From: Deltaproteobacteria bacterium
GTDB lineage: Bacteria > Myxococcota_A > UBA9160 > JAJDAL01
NCBI GenBank assembly: GCA_029261875.1
Contig: JAJDAL010000059.1
Location: forward strand, 1 to 64,000
Direction: 5' to 3'
DNA: 64,000 nt
Every line of letters begins with the position of its first letter. Position 1 is the stretch's first letter. Position numbers and translations under genes: made by a program. A model generated the notes under the pieces. That model saw only the letters and a program-made list of their open reading frames with translations. It searched no databases and was not told the DNA's origin. This document shows positions 16,450-26,460 of the stretch, piece after piece.

Positions 16450-19400
16450 GTGGGAATCGAAGCTCGAGTGGACCCGACCCGAGTCGTTGCGCGCGGATGT
16501 GCAACTCTGCTCGGTCTGCTGGTCGCCTGGTCGCTCATTCCTCTGCACGCGAACGCCTTCGAATTCTTCGACGGCAAGATTCAAGTTCACGGTTTCTACG
16601 AGATGCAGATCCGCAGCCTGAGTGCGGATTACAGCGACGACTGGGATCTCGCCCAGTGGTACCACGTGCTGAACATCGAGACCGAGATGGACGTGCTCGA
16701 AGAGGTCGGGCCCTTCAATCTCGTTCAAGCGTTTCTGCGCGCGGAAGTTCGCTTCGACTGCATTTACTCCCTGGGCTGTTCGATGTTCCCGAGCGTGAAC
16801 ACCTACGGCGACCGGGCGGACCGCTTGCCCGAGCGACTGAGTAATTCCACGGACGTCGATGGCGCGGGAACCTTTCCCGTCTATACCGACGGAAAGATCG
16901 ATTTCACCGACAAGCCGCGCAGACCCCACGGGATCTTCGAACTCGCGGGGCTGCGCACGTTGCAGGAACAATCCAAAGGCGCCGACGCGTTTTCCGGTCG
17001 ACCCGAGGAGTCCGCCGATTGCATCGCGCGCTACGGCGCCAATGCGTGTTCCTACATCGCCGGGGGCGCCAACAGCCCGGTCACCACCCTGGACGACCCC
17101 TTGCCTCCGCTGTTCGACCGCTTCGCAGATTGGCGCTTTACCCAGACCCGGGAGCGCGGCGGATCGAATTACGGTCGCGCGATTCTCCCCATGGGTCCGT
17201 GGCTTCCCAAGAACCACATCGAACCCATCGCCCTGTTCGCCGATATCGCGAACCCCCTCGACAATTCGAAAACCACCCCGCAGCTCGTCGCCAATACGTA
17301 CAACGGCGAGCTCATCGCCAACGGCTACAACGCCTACATCAAAGGTCCGCCACAACGGGCCGTCGGATTCATCCCGCAATCGCGAATCGATACCAATGTC
17401 GCCACCGCAGTGGGGCGCATCGTGGGCGTTACCTACGACGGCGCCCGACCCTTTCGCCCCATTCCCGTTGCCGAGGAAGGAGCATCGGGGGTTGGCGACG
17501 AAGTCGCGCGCGGCCTCTATCTACCCGCGGCCCCCCTGCGCAAACTGATTCGCAGCAACGACCTGACCGATCTCCCCTTCAACTACAGCGAATCGGACCG
17601 CGCCTGGAACCGAGGTCAGAGCCAACAACAGACCAAAGAACTCAAAGAGTTCTATTTCGACATCGAGATGATGGACGGCGACTTGTGGCTGCGTCTCGGT
17701 CGCCAAGCGATCGTCTGGGGCAAGACCGAGCTGTTCAGTCCCACGGACCAATTCAATCCCCAGGACCTCGCCCTTTCCAATCTCCCGAGTCTCGAAGAGA
17801 CCCGCATCCCGCTTTGGTCCCTGCGCTCTACCTACTCCTTCTACGAAGTGGGCGAGCTATCGGACGTGCGACTCGAAATGGGTTTGATCTTCGACGCCTT
17901 TCAACCCGCCGACCTCGGCGCCTGTGGCGAGCCCTTTACGCCGGATCCCGTATGCGCGGCGTCCTTCGGTTCCGTGTTCCACGGCATCACGGGCCTGGGT
18001 GTCGCGGGATTCGAATATCCCGAGCAGCCCTGGGATTCCCTGTCGGGTCTCCAGGGAGGCGCGCGTCTCGAGTTCCGTTGGGGTCGCTACACCTTCGCGA
18101 TTTCGGATTTCTACGGTTTCGACGACTTCCCGCACCCGCACCGCTTCGCCACCTTCGAGCGCAACGTAGACCCCAATACGGGGCTACCGCGCATCATGGA
18201 TGCCCGCGGACCGTGCAATACCGCAGACCGTTCGAATCCCGCGTGCCTACAGCCGGGTCCGACGGACCGATCCGGCGCGGATTCCAACGCTGCCTTGGCC
18301 TTCACACCCAACAACGCCTTGGACTTTCACCATTCCAACCAGACTATTTTCGCATTTGCGTGCGCGACGACAGTCGGTATCGCACGCGGCAACGCGCCAT
18401 CGGCCTGTGGTCTCAACGCCTTCAACGCCCAGTCCCCTCCCCGCGGCAACTCGTTCACCGTGGCTCAGATCGTGGGGGCGACCCTGGCGGGGTCCATCAG
18501 CTCTTCCTCCGTTGGGCTCTTCGCTGTCGCAGACGAACTTGAACTCGACACGAATACCTTCAACCTCAACGCCATCCTTGGGCACTACACGCCTGTCGTC
18601 ACATTGAGTCGCGATCCCATGGATCTTTCGAATCACCTGATCACGGGCACCGATTCCGGCTGTACGGACCGGCTCTACTACGACAACCCGTTGATCTCCA
18701 CGGGTACAATCAATACCGAGCGGCTATTGCAAGGTATCCCCACCTGCGGCGGCGACGGCCACACGCTGTTCGACCTTCAGCCGGGATTCAACCCGCCCGG
18801 CGGCCCGGGCGAACTCTCGCTGAGCGAAACGCTGACGCCGGAACAGGAAGCGCTTCTCGGTTGTGGTCCTTTTTACGGCGTCAATTGTGACGTTTCGGGA
18901 ATTGATCTCCTCAACGCCGAAGGCAGCGTATTCGTTCAATCGTGGCCGGGCATCGAGGGAACGTACGAAGGCTGGCGAACCGATGATGCAACCGTGGCCC
19001 AGCCGGGCACCATTGGTTTCTTCGGTCCGCCGCGCTGCACGACCGGCCACATCGGCGGCCCCCAAGACCCCGCAGTCATGCTGCCCGGTTGCCGTGGCCC
19101 CGGCGACATCGGCTACGACATCAACGTCGACGGAGATCCCACGGGGTTGGTCACCGCCTTCGATCTCACTTCTTTGGGGATGCAGAACGCTGGCGTCTCG
19201 GGACATCCCTTCACAGGACAGGCCTGGCAGAATGAACTGGCAGCGTTCTCCTGGAACTTCCTGGTGCTGGTCGTCAATGGCAGCGACAACTTCAATCCTG
19301 CCGAGGCGTATACCGCCGGCGTATGCAGCTTCATCACGCCCCAGTTCTGCAACTCCGTGCAGGGCATCTTCAGTTTGATCGCCGTCAAGCGAAACGACGT

Positions 19401-20076
19401 GCGCGCGGGCGGGAGTCGGGATTTCGGCCGGCGGGATTTCATTTGGCACAGTGGTGGTGCGATTACGCTCAATTACGAAAAGCGCAACGCGCTCGGTTTC
19501 GCGATGGACTTCGCCGAGGACACCACGAAATCGAATTGGGGGATCGAATTCACCTGGCTCAACGGCGTACCGGTGATCGACAACAACTCGCGGTCGAACA
19601 TCTCGAAGGTGGATGAGTTCAACCTCACGGTCTCCGTGGATCGGCCCACGTTCATCAACTTCCTCAGCCCGAATCGCGCGTTCTTCATCAACAGCCAGTG
19701 GTTCTTCCAATACCGCACCGGCTACAACAGCGGTTGGTGGAACAACGGGCCCTGGAACGTGCTCGGGACCCTCACCATCGTGGGCGGGTATTTCCAGGAC
19801 CGTTTGTTTCCGATTTGGACCCTGGTCTACGACGTGGGCTCGGGTTCCGGCGCATCGCTCATGACGGTTCGTTTCTCCATCAACGCGAACTTCTCGATGA
19901 CCTTCGGTTCCTCGATGTTCTTCGGCCGCCAGCAATTGGTGGATGTCCCGGTCAACGAGATCCGGCCGGGCGCAAACCGCGCGGGTTCCCATCCTTACAA
20001 AGACGCGGTCTCGAACGGACTCGCGGTGATCCGCGATCGAGACGAGTTCTTCGCGCGGATCCGATACACCTTCTAG
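16450..20076 (+). CDS. DUF1302-family outer-membrane protein (very long)
   Basis: Exported protein of about 1208 residues. After a signal peptide (TLLGLLVAWSLIPLHANAF) it has the DUF1302 hallmark, with a YFDIEMMDGDLWLRLGRQAIVWGKTELFSPTDQFNPQDLALSNLPSLEETRIPLWSL region (coded around 17650-17825). The C-terminus ends in alternating strands and a terminal Phe (FARIRYTF), as for outer-membrane beta-barrels. DUF1302 proteins are usually about 600 residues and often accompany DUF1329 and RND exporters; here the middle has large inserts with Cys and low-complexity segments. The start is unsure: GTG at 16450 has GGAGG four bases upstream; 16375 and 16468 are alternatives. It converges with the next gene, four bases apart. 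Confidence 0.75.
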   Translation: MGIEARVDPTRVVARGCATLLGLLVAWSLIPLHANAFEFFDGKIQVHGFYEMQIRSLSADYSDDWDLAQWYHVLNIETEMDVLEEVGPFNLVQAFLRAEVRFDCIYSLGCSMFPSVNTYGDRADRLPERLSNSTDVDGAGTFPVYTDGKIDFTDKPRRPHGIFELAGLRTLQEQSKGADAFSGRPEESADCIARYGANACSYIAGGANSPVTTLDDPLPPLFDRFADWRFTQTRERGGSNYGRAILPMGPWLPKNHIEPIALFADIANPLDNSKTTPQLVANTYNGELIANGYNAYIKGPPQRAVGFIPQSRIDTNVATAVGRIVGVTYDGARPFRPIPVAEEGASGVGDEVARGLYLPAAPLRKLIRSNDLTDLPFNYSESDRAWNRGQSQQQTKELKEFYFDIEMMDGDLWLRLGRQAIVWGKTELFSPTDQFNPQDLALSNLPSLEETRIPLWSLRSTYSFYEVGELSDVRLEMGLIFDAFQPADLGACGEPFTPDPVCAASFGSVFHGITGLGVAGFEYPEQPWDSLSGLQGGARLEFRWGRYTFAISDFYGFDDFPHPHRFATFERNVDPNTGLPRIMDARGPCNTADRSNPACLQPGPTDRSGADSNAALAFTPNNALDFHHSNQTIFAFACATTVGIARGNAPSACGLNAFNAQSPPRGNSFTVAQIVGATLAGSISSSSVGLFAVADELELDTNTFNLNAILGHYTPVVTLSRDPMDLSNHLITGTDSGCTDRLYYDNPLISTGTINTERLLQGIPTCGGDGHTLFDLQPGFNPPGGPGELSLSETLTPEQEALLGCGPFYGVNCDVSGIDLLNAEGSVFVQSWPGIEGTYEGWRTDDATVAQPGTIGFFGPPRCTTGHIGGPQDPAVMLPGCRGPGDIGYDINVDGDPTGLVTAFDLTSLGMQNAGVSGHPFTGQAWQNELAAFSWNFLVLVVNGSDNFNPAEAYTAGVCSFITPQFCNSVQGIFSLIAVKRNDVRAGGSRDFGRRDFIWHSGGAITLNYEKRNALGFAMDFAEDTTKSNWGIEFTWLNGVPVIDNNSRSNISKVDEFNLTVSVDRPTFINFLSPNRAFFINSQWFFQYRTGYNSGWWNNGPWNVLGTLTIVGGYFQDRLFPIWTLVYDVGSGSGASLMTVRFSINANFSMTFGSSMFFGRQQLVDVPVNEIRPGANRAGSHPYKDAVSNGLAVIRDRDEFFARIRYTF

Positions 20077-20080
20077 GGCG

Positions 20081-21754
20081 TTACGGGGCTCCCGGGCCCC
20101 TCACCGCCGACTCCACCTGCTCGAGCGTGCGGGCGTAGACGGAGTTGCCGGGCTCCAACGCGACGGCTTTGCGTAGGCGCACGAGGGCTTCTTCCCAATT
20201 TCGATCGTCCAGGGCGATCACCCCCAGACCGAATTGAATCTGCCCGTGTTCGGGAAAGCCCAAGACTGCACGTTCCAGGTAGGGCCGGGCCGCCGCGTAA
20301 TCCCGCTCCCGCATGAAGTAGATGCCGAGTTGCGCCGCCACCAGGGGCACGCCGGGCGCGATGCCTTCGGCCTCGCGAAAATACGCGAGGGCATCCGAAT
20401 CGCGCCCATCCCCCAAAGCCAGCATCCCGAGAAAGACCGACGCACGGTAATTGTGCGGCACCACCCGATGGGCGTGGGTCCATAGCGTCTCGCTGTTGTG
20501 CCAGGTCTCGACTTGGCGCCGCGCCAAACTCGCGAGCGGAACCAGCGTCGCACACGCCACGGCAACGGCGATTGCCGGTGCGAATCGCGACCCCCGCTGC
20601 TGCAACGCCCGCACACCCGCCGCCGCCAACCACACGACGGCCAGAACCGGGCCGATGAGGGGGAGATAGGTGTAACGATCCGCCGCCGCCTGGGCGCCGA
20701 CGCGCACGACGCCCGAGACCGGAAACAACAAGACGAGGTACCACGCGAGGCCGACCCACAGCGCGGGGTGCCGACGGCGCAGTGCGTAGGCGACCCCCGC
20801 GATTCCCAGGAGAGACAGCGTCGACACGACGGTTCGACTGCCCCATTCCGCGGCCCCGTAGACGAGCGTCGGGTAGGGGTAGAAGGCCGCGAGGTCCGTC
20901 GGCAGGAGGGTTTTCTGCAGATAGAATGCCGCGGCCATGATCGATGTGGCCAGACGCGCGCCCAGCGAAACCTGATCGAGACTCGGCGCGGCGTCCGCGC
21001 GCAACTGCGCGGCGAACGCGACCGCGGCAACCGCGATGCAGAGGGCGAGCAGTGGCAGTTTCTCGAGCGCGAGCGTCTTCCAAGCATGGGATCGATGCCG
21101 TTCCAGCGGCCAGACATCGAGACACAACAAGAGCAGCGGGACGCTCACCAAGATGGGCTTTGCGAGCAGTCCCGCGAGCAGCGCAACACACACGCCGAAA
21201 TACGCCGCGCGGGTCGGCTGCTCCGCGTAGCGGGTATAGGCGATCAGCGTCAAGAAGAAGAACGAACCCGCCAGCAGACCTTTGCGTTCGGATACCCAGG
21301 CGACCGATTCGGCGCGCAGTGGATGGAGGGCAAACAAGAGCGTCGTGAACGCGCAAATCGCCAACAGGGATCCATCGCTCCACGCTTGCGTTCGCCTCGC
21401 GCGTTTCCCCCGAAGCAAGCCGAACAACGCCGTGAACGCGAGCGCGGCATTGGTGGCGTGCACGATCAAGTTGGTGCGGTGATGCGCGCCCGCCGCGCGA
21501 CCCCAAAACTCCACATCGGCCATGTGGGAGAGCCAGGTCAGGGGATGCCAATTCCCGATGTGGAGCTGCGTGAAGGCCCAGCGCGTGCCCTCCCAGGTGA
21601 TTCCCGCGAGGACCTGCGGATTCTGAGTCACATAGGCGGCGTCGTCCCAGAACGGGAGAAACTCGAAACCCGTGGTGGATCGGAACGCGATCAGCACCGA
21701 GAAGAACAGCGCGGTGGCGATCCACCGGGGGGCGCGCGTTTTGCTCGCGGTCAT
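20081..21754 (-). CDS. TMTC-like GT-C membrane protein with TPR tail (putative protein O-mannosyltransferase type)
   Basis: Membrane protein of 557 residues. The first luminal/periplasmic loop contains the GT-C type acidic motif in FLPFWDDAAYVTQNPQV, then the characteristic NWHPLTWLSHMADVEFWG and HPLRAESVAWVSERKGLLA segments, and ADRYTYLPLIGP. Roughly ten membrane helices precede a C-terminal part with TPR-like repeats (about 430-545: ASVFLGMLALGDGRDSDALAYFREAE and following). This architecture matches bacterial relatives of TMTC O-mannosyltransferases. The reaction is expected to use a lipid-linked sugar and a periplasmic acceptor, which is inference. It is divergent from the related TPR membrane protein at 21798. 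Confidence 0.78.
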   Translation of the reverse strand: MTASKTRAPRWIATALFFSVLIAFRSTTGFEFLPFWDDAAYVTQNPQVLAGITWEGTRWAFTQLHIGNWHPLTWLSHMADVEFWGRAAGAHHRTNLIVHATNAALAFTALFGLLRGKRARRTQAWSDGSLLAICAFTTLLFALHPLRAESVAWVSERKGLLAGSFFFLTLIAYTRYAEQPTRAAYFGVCVALLAGLLAKPILVSVPLLLLCLDVWPLERHRSHAWKTLALEKLPLLALCIAVAAVAFAAQLRADAAPSLDQVSLGARLATSIMAAAFYLQKTLLPTDLAAFYPYPTLVYGAAEWGSRTVVSTLSLLGIAGVAYALRRRHPALWVGLAWYLVLLFPVSGVVRVGAQAAADRYTYLPLIGPVLAVVWLAAAGVRALQQRGSRFAPAIAVAVACATLVPLASLARRQVETWHNSETLWTHAHRVVPHNYRASVFLGMLALGDGRDSDALAYFREAEGIAPGVPLVAAQLGIYFMRERDYAAARPYLERAVLGFPEHGQIQFGLGVIALDDRNWEEALVRLRKAVALEPGNSVYARTLEQVESAVRGPGAP

Positions 21755-21797
21755 CGCAGCACTAGTTAGCGCATCGCTCGGGCGAGGCCGTAGAAAA

Positions 21798-24416
21798 ATG
21801 CTCGCAGTCGCTGCGGTGCGGGTCTGTTACTCTGATGCCGTGTCGAAGCGCGGACGGCTGGGGGGACGCACGCGCGCAATCGCGGGATTCGTCCTGGTGT
21901 CGATTGCGATCGCGTTGCTGTGGAACACCTGCGGGCAATGGCGCGCGGAGCGTTCCTTTCTCGATCCCTTCGCCGCCGGCACCTGGATCGTCTTCCCCTG
22001 GGCACCGCGCGCATCCAATCACGTCGTGCTCCCACTCGTTACGGAGTTCCGCCAGCGCTTCGCCATCGAAGACGTTCCCGAGCGCGCCCAGCTCGACTTG
22101 CGCGCGTTGGGCACGGCGGAGATTCACATCAACGGCCAGCGCTATTCGCCGCCCGAAATCACCCAGCGACACCGCAACCCCAAACACGCCACCGAGCGAA
22201 TCCAGCTCGACATTGCCAGCCGCCTGGTGGTGGGAGAGAACGTGCTGACGTTTCGGGTCGAGCGCAGTCGAGGCCCCGCCGCCATTGCGTTTTCCCTGCG
22301 CGGCCCCGGTCTCGAGGTCGAATCCGGGGAAAGCGCTGAGGTTTCGCTGGCGGGATCGGCGCACGTCGCCGCGCGTGCAGCCAACCTGCGCCCGGTGATC
22401 GATCCACGCCTACTGGACGAGCGCGCTCGCCACACCCCCGACGCGTTGCGCGCCAACGCGATCCCGCTGTTCGTCATGGCGCTTGGATCCGCAGCCTTGG
22501 CAGCGCTATTGCTGCGCAACCGCGACGCCGCGCCGGCCGCACTGCGGATCGGTTTTCTGCTGGTCGCCGGTGCCTGGGTGGCGCTGTTCTTCCACAACCA
22601 CGATTCCCTCCCGCGCGACGTCGGTTTCGACGCCGCGCACCATTGGGATTACGTGACCTACGTGGCGGAGCGCGGATCGCTTCCCCTGGCGACCGAGGGC
22701 TACCAGATGTACCAGCCCCCGCTCTACTACGCGCTTTCCGCCACCGCGCTGACCGCGTTCGGCATCGACCCGGGACTCGCCCAGGCGGATTTCGCCATGC
22801 GGATCGTGTCCGTGGTGCTCGGCATTCTGCAGGTCGGCTTGGTATTCGCGTTCGCGCGCGCCTTCGTACCGCAATCGATGTCCGGCAGTACCGCGACGCT
22901 GTTGTTCGCGGGCTTCCTTCCGGCCCAGTTGTATCTATTCCAGTTCGTCACCAACGAGTCGATGGCCGCGGTCGTATCGGCCCTGGCCCTGCTGCTCACC
23001 GTGCGGATGTGCGGCGAGGCCGCCCCTCCCCTGCGCGCCTACCTGGCGTTGGGCTGCGCGCTCGGAATCGCGCTGCTCACCAAAGTCTCCACCCTGGTCC
23101 TGCTGCCGACCTGCTTTATCGCCCTTGCCCTGCACGAATGGAACGCGCGCTCGCGTGCCCTGCCCGCCATCGCCCTGCGCCTCGGCGTGTGCCTGGTGGC
23201 GATCGCGGCGGTATCGGGCTGGCATTATCTGCGGGTCTATCGCGCGTTCGGCGATCCCTTCGTCGGAAATTGGGATGCCATCTCGGGCTTCGGCGTTTGG
23301 CAGGACCCCGGCTATCGGGTGTTGGGCGATTACTTCCGGTTCGGCGGTGCGCTCCTCGAGCCCTTTTACGCATCGTTTCGAAGCATCCCCGATGGAATCT
23401 ACTCGACCCTGTTCGGTGACGGACTCGGCGGCGGCGCCACCAACCTGCGCGCAGGCGCCCCCTGGCGTTACGGGCCCATGTCGGCCCACTACCTGCTCTC
23501 GATCGGACCCCTTTGCGGGGTCGCCATCGGGGGCTGGGTCGCGGTTCGTCGATTGTTTCGGGAGATCACGAGCCACGGTGCCCTGCTGGTCGTGCTCCCG
23601 GCCTTGCTCGCCCTGGGACTCGTCTACATCACCCTGGTCGCTCCGACATATGGGGCCGTGAAAGCCTTCTACCTGCTTCCCGCCATGGCGTGCTTCACCG
23701 CGCTGTTTGCCCTGGGCTATGCAGCCGTCGAACGGCGCAGCCGACTTCGCGCCATCGCGCTCGCGTGGATGTTGCTGTGGGCCGCCAACGGCTTCTACTC
23801 GTTCTGGGTCGACGTGGACTCGCCGGAAACCCTGTTCCGCGCCGGTGCACGCCAATACGCCCAGCGCGAGATCGAGACCGCGGCCAGCTTCTACCGGAAC
23901 GCGCTCGAAATCGACCCCAATCGCCATTTGATTCGGGCCGAATTGTGCCGCGTCTACTACGAGCTGGGGGAAATCGAACAGGCGAAGCGCGAATGCGCCT
24001 ACGTGCTCGAGCGCGACGCGGACCAGGTCGAGGCGCTCCTGGTCGATGGCGCCGCCCACTTCTCCCAGGGCCAGCTCGATGCCGCTGACGCCGCCTTCGC
24101 GCGCGTCGCGGCGCTGGTTCCGCGCGATGAACGGGGGCTTCTCGGCCTCGTCCTCGTGGCGACGAAACGGGGCGACAGTCGCGCGCTGACCGAACGGATT
24201 CGCGAACACCTGCGCGTCAACCCCTGGGTACCCGACGAACGCGTGCTGCTGGTCGAGCACCTGATTCGTTTGGGCGACCAGGCACAAGCCACGGAGCAAC
24301 TTCAGTACCTGCGCCACATGGCTCCGCGCGATCCGCGTGTCGACCGCTTGCGCGAACAATTGGCGCGCGCCTTCTCCTATCCACGCCCCGCCGAGGCGGA
24401 AGCGACCGGTCCCTAG
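21798..24416 (+). CDS. GT-C-like polytopic membrane protein with TPR tail
   Basis: Membrane protein of about 872 residues. After one N-terminal helix there is a periplasmic beta-rich region (about 50-230), then many helices. The GT-C-like region has DVGFDAAHHWDYVTYVAERGSLPLATEGYQMYQPPLYYALSA, typical of dolichyl-phosphate-mannose-mannosyltransferase/PMT-like membrane enzymes. The last 190 residues are TPR-like (QREIETAASFYRNALEIDPNRHLIRAELCRVYYELGEIEQAKRE). ATG 21798 has GAGG ten bases upstream; a GTG at 21840 would also fit. A likely terminator follows at 24462. It probably glycosylates an envelope substrate, by analogy only. Confidence 0.74.
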   Translation: MLAVAAVRVCYSDAVSKRGRLGGRTRAIAGFVLVSIAIALLWNTCGQWRAERSFLDPFAAGTWIVFPWAPRASNHVVLPLVTEFRQRFAIEDVPERAQLDLRALGTAEIHINGQRYSPPEITQRHRNPKHATERIQLDIASRLVVGENVLTFRVERSRGPAAIAFSLRGPGLEVESGESAEVSLAGSAHVAARAANLRPVIDPRLLDERARHTPDALRANAIPLFVMALGSAALAALLLRNRDAAPAALRIGFLLVAGAWVALFFHNHDSLPRDVGFDAAHHWDYVTYVAERGSLPLATEGYQMYQPPLYYALSATALTAFGIDPGLAQADFAMRIVSVVLGILQVGLVFAFARAFVPQSMSGSTATLLFAGFLPAQLYLFQFVTNESMAAVVSALALLLTVRMCGEAAPPLRAYLALGCALGIALLTKVSTLVLLPTCFIALALHEWNARSRALPAIALRLGVCLVAIAAVSGWHYLRVYRAFGDPFVGNWDAISGFGVWQDPGYRVLGDYFRFGGALLEPFYASFRSIPDGIYSTLFGDGLGGGATNLRAGAPWRYGPMSAHYLLSIGPLCGVAIGGWVAVRRLFREITSHGALLVVLPALLALGLVYITLVAPTYGAVKAFYLLPAMACFTALFALGYAAVERRSRLRAIALAWMLLWAANGFYSFWVDVDSPETLFRAGARQYAQREIETAASFYRNALEIDPNRHLIRAELCRVYYELGEIEQAKRECAYVLERDADQVEALLVDGAAHFSQGQLDAADAAFARVAALVPRDERGLLGLVLVATKRGDSRALTERIREHLRVNPWVPDERVLLVEHLIRLGDQAQATEQLQYLRHMAPRDPRVDRLREQLARAFSYPRPAEAEATGP

Positions 24417-24461
24417 GCATCGTTTTCACTCGTGATTTACGCAATCTCGGGCAACGCCACG

Positions 24462-24483
24462 CGGGCTTTGCGCCCGATTTTTT
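24462..24483 (+). terminator. Probable rho-independent terminator
   Basis: CGGGC (24462-24466) pairs with GCCCG (24472-24476) and is followed by ATTTTTT. It lies 45 bases after the GT-C gene stop and 25 bases before the phosphodiesterase ATG. The stem is only five bp, so it may be leaky. Confidence 0.5.
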
Positions 24484-24507
24484 CCGATTTTGTTCTAGCA
24501 TGCGTCC

Positions 24508-26460
24508 ATGTTTTCAAAGGCTGTTTGTCTGTTCCTGCTGACCTCCGCCCTCGCCCTTACGGGTTGCGGGGATTCCCCCGATCGCCGCGTCGTTGTTCTG
24601 GGGATCGACAGTCTCGACCCGGAGACGATCGACTTGCTGGTCTCCGAGGGACAACTCCCCAATCTCGCCAAGCTGCGGACCGGCGGGGCCTACGGACGCC
24701 TTCGCAGTAGCCGACCGATTCTGAGCCCGATCATCTGGACCACCATCGCCACCGGCAAATCCCCCACGGAGCACGGCATCGGGCATTTCGTCGCCTCGAG
24801 TTCCAGCGGCGAGCGACTCCCGGTCACCAGCCAGATGCGCAAGGTCGAAGCCATCTGGAACATCGCGTCGCGTGCGGACAAGCAGGTCGGTGTCGTGGGC
24901 TGGTGGGCATCCTGGCCCGCAGAACGCGTCAACGGAACGTTGATCAGCGATCATGCGGGATACCATTTTCTCTTCGAGGAAGGCCTCGGGTCCGGACCGA
25001 AAGACGACACCGGTGTGGTTCACCCGGCGGAGCGCACGCAGAGTCTGCTCGAAAAGATGAAGCGACCGGACAGCGTCCGCTACGAGGACATCGTCCCCGA
25101 GTTCGTCCATATCGATCGCGAAGAATTCGCGCGCCCCTTCGACTTCAAAGACGACCTTTCCCATTTCAAATGGGCCTGGTCGACGGCCGAAAGCTACCGC
25201 GGTCTCGGACGGCACCTATTGGAGAACGATCGGCCAGACCTCACAATGGTGTACATCGAAGGCGTCGATTCGAGTTCCCATTTGTTCGGCCACTTGTTCC
25301 GCGCCGAAGGGCTCGAGGGCGAGCTCGCGGAACAACACGCTCGTTACGGCGGAACCGTGGAAGCCATGTACCGCTACGCGGACTCGATCGTGGGTGAATA
25401 CCTCGGGCTGATGGACGAAAACACCACCCTGGTGGTGCTGTCGGATCACGGATTTCAATTGGGCCTGCTTCACGACGACCCCAGCAAGACCCGCGACCTG
25501 AGACGCGTCAGCGAGAAATACCACCGCATCGAGGGAATCGTCTACCTCTACGGAAACGGCGTCGTACCCGGAACGACGCTGCGCGAACCGGAACTACTCG
25601 ACATCGCCCCTACCCTCCTGACCCTGCTCGATCTTCCCGCCGCCCAGGACATGCCCGGGCGCGTCCTCGCCGAGGGCCTCGCGTTCGAAGTCCCCGCGCG
25701 CAGCGTTGCGACCTACGAAGTCGAAGCGCGCAAAACGGAAGTCGCGCAGCGCGATTCGGCCGTAGACCCCGCCATCGTCGACCACCTGGCCGCACTCGGA
25801 TACATCGACACGCCTTCCCCGCAGAACGAACGTAACCTCGCGAACATTCATTTCGCCGAGGGGAATTACGAAGAGGCCCTCGCGGCCTACCGCGCGATGC
25901 TCGAAGCCAGGCCCCAAGACCCGAGTCTGCATTCGAGCCTGGCCGGAACACTGGGCGCATTGGGTCGCTACGACGAAGCCCTCGAGGCCATCGCGGTCGC
26001 GGTCGAGCTCGACCCCATCAACCCGGAGCCTTATCACAACCGGGCCGTCATCTACGAACGCCAGGGAAAGCCCGGCTTGGCGGTGCAGGAGTATCGAACC
26101 GCCCTGCGCTATCGCCCGGACTACGAACCCGCGCGGAATTCTCTGGCGCGACTCGGAGCCCCGCTCGAAGAGAAACGCGTCGCGACACCCGAACGCAGCA
26201 AGGCGCGCAAATTGGTCGATACCGCGAGTTTGGCTGCACGGCGGGGTGCCTACGAGGAAGCCAATCGCCTACTCGATGAAGCCGAAGCCCTCGACCCCAC
26301 GTTTGCCTTGGTGCATCACTACCGCGCGAACGTCGCGTATCTGCGCGGCGACCGCGAAGCCGCCGCTGCATCGCTCGCCCGGGCCATTGCGCTCGAACCC
26401 GACAACGCGCTGTTCCGCGAGAACCTCTCGCGCCTGGGTACGGCGCCGGACGCGGATTAG
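24508..26460 (+). CDS. Lipoprotein phosphodiesterase/alkaline phosphatase-superfamily enzyme with TPR tail
   Basis: Lipoprotein of 650 residues (lipobox LALTGC, Cys20). The N-terminal 440 residues belong to the type I phosphodiesterase/nucleotide pyrophosphatase branch of the alkaline phosphatase superfamily: VVVLGIDSLDPE with metal ligand D34, RPILSPIIWTTIATGKSPTEHGIGH (nucleophile region, likely S73), EGVDSSSHLFGH, and LSDHGFQLG. The last 200 residues are TPR repeats (NLANIHFAEGNYEEALAAYRAMLEARPQDPSLH onwards). Such enzymes hydrolyse phosphodiesters or move phospho-groups outside the cytoplasm; the substrate here is unknown. It follows two TPR-bearing GT-C genes, suggesting related envelope modification. 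Its stop overlaps the convergent thiolase by four bases. Confidence 0.8.
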   Translation: MFSKAVCLFLLTSALALTGCGDSPDRRVVVLGIDSLDPETIDLLVSEGQLPNLAKLRTGGAYGRLRSSRPILSPIIWTTIATGKSPTEHGIGHFVASSSSGERLPVTSQMRKVEAIWNIASRADKQVGVVGWWASWPAERVNGTLISDHAGYHFLFEEGLGSGPKDDTGVVHPAERTQSLLEKMKRPDSVRYEDIVPEFVHIDREEFARPFDFKDDLSHFKWAWSTAESYRGLGRHLLENDRPDLTMVYIEGVDSSSHLFGHLFRAEGLEGELAEQHARYGGTVEAMYRYADSIVGEYLGLMDENTTLVVLSDHGFQLGLLHDDPSKTRDLRRVSEKYHRIEGIVYLYGNGVVPGTTLREPELLDIAPTLLTLLDLPAAQDMPGRVLAEGLAFEVPARSVATYEVEARKTEVAQRDSAVDPAIVDHLAALGYIDTPSPQNERNLANIHFAEGNYEEALAAYRAMLEARPQDPSLHSSLAGTLGALGRYDEALEAIAVAVELDPINPEPYHNRAVIYERQGKPGLAVQEYRTALRYRPDYEPARNSLARLGAPLEEKRVATPERSKARKLVDTASLAARRGAYEEANRLLDEAEALDPTFALVHHYRANVAYLRGDREAAAASLARAIALEPDNALFRENLSRLGTAPDAD

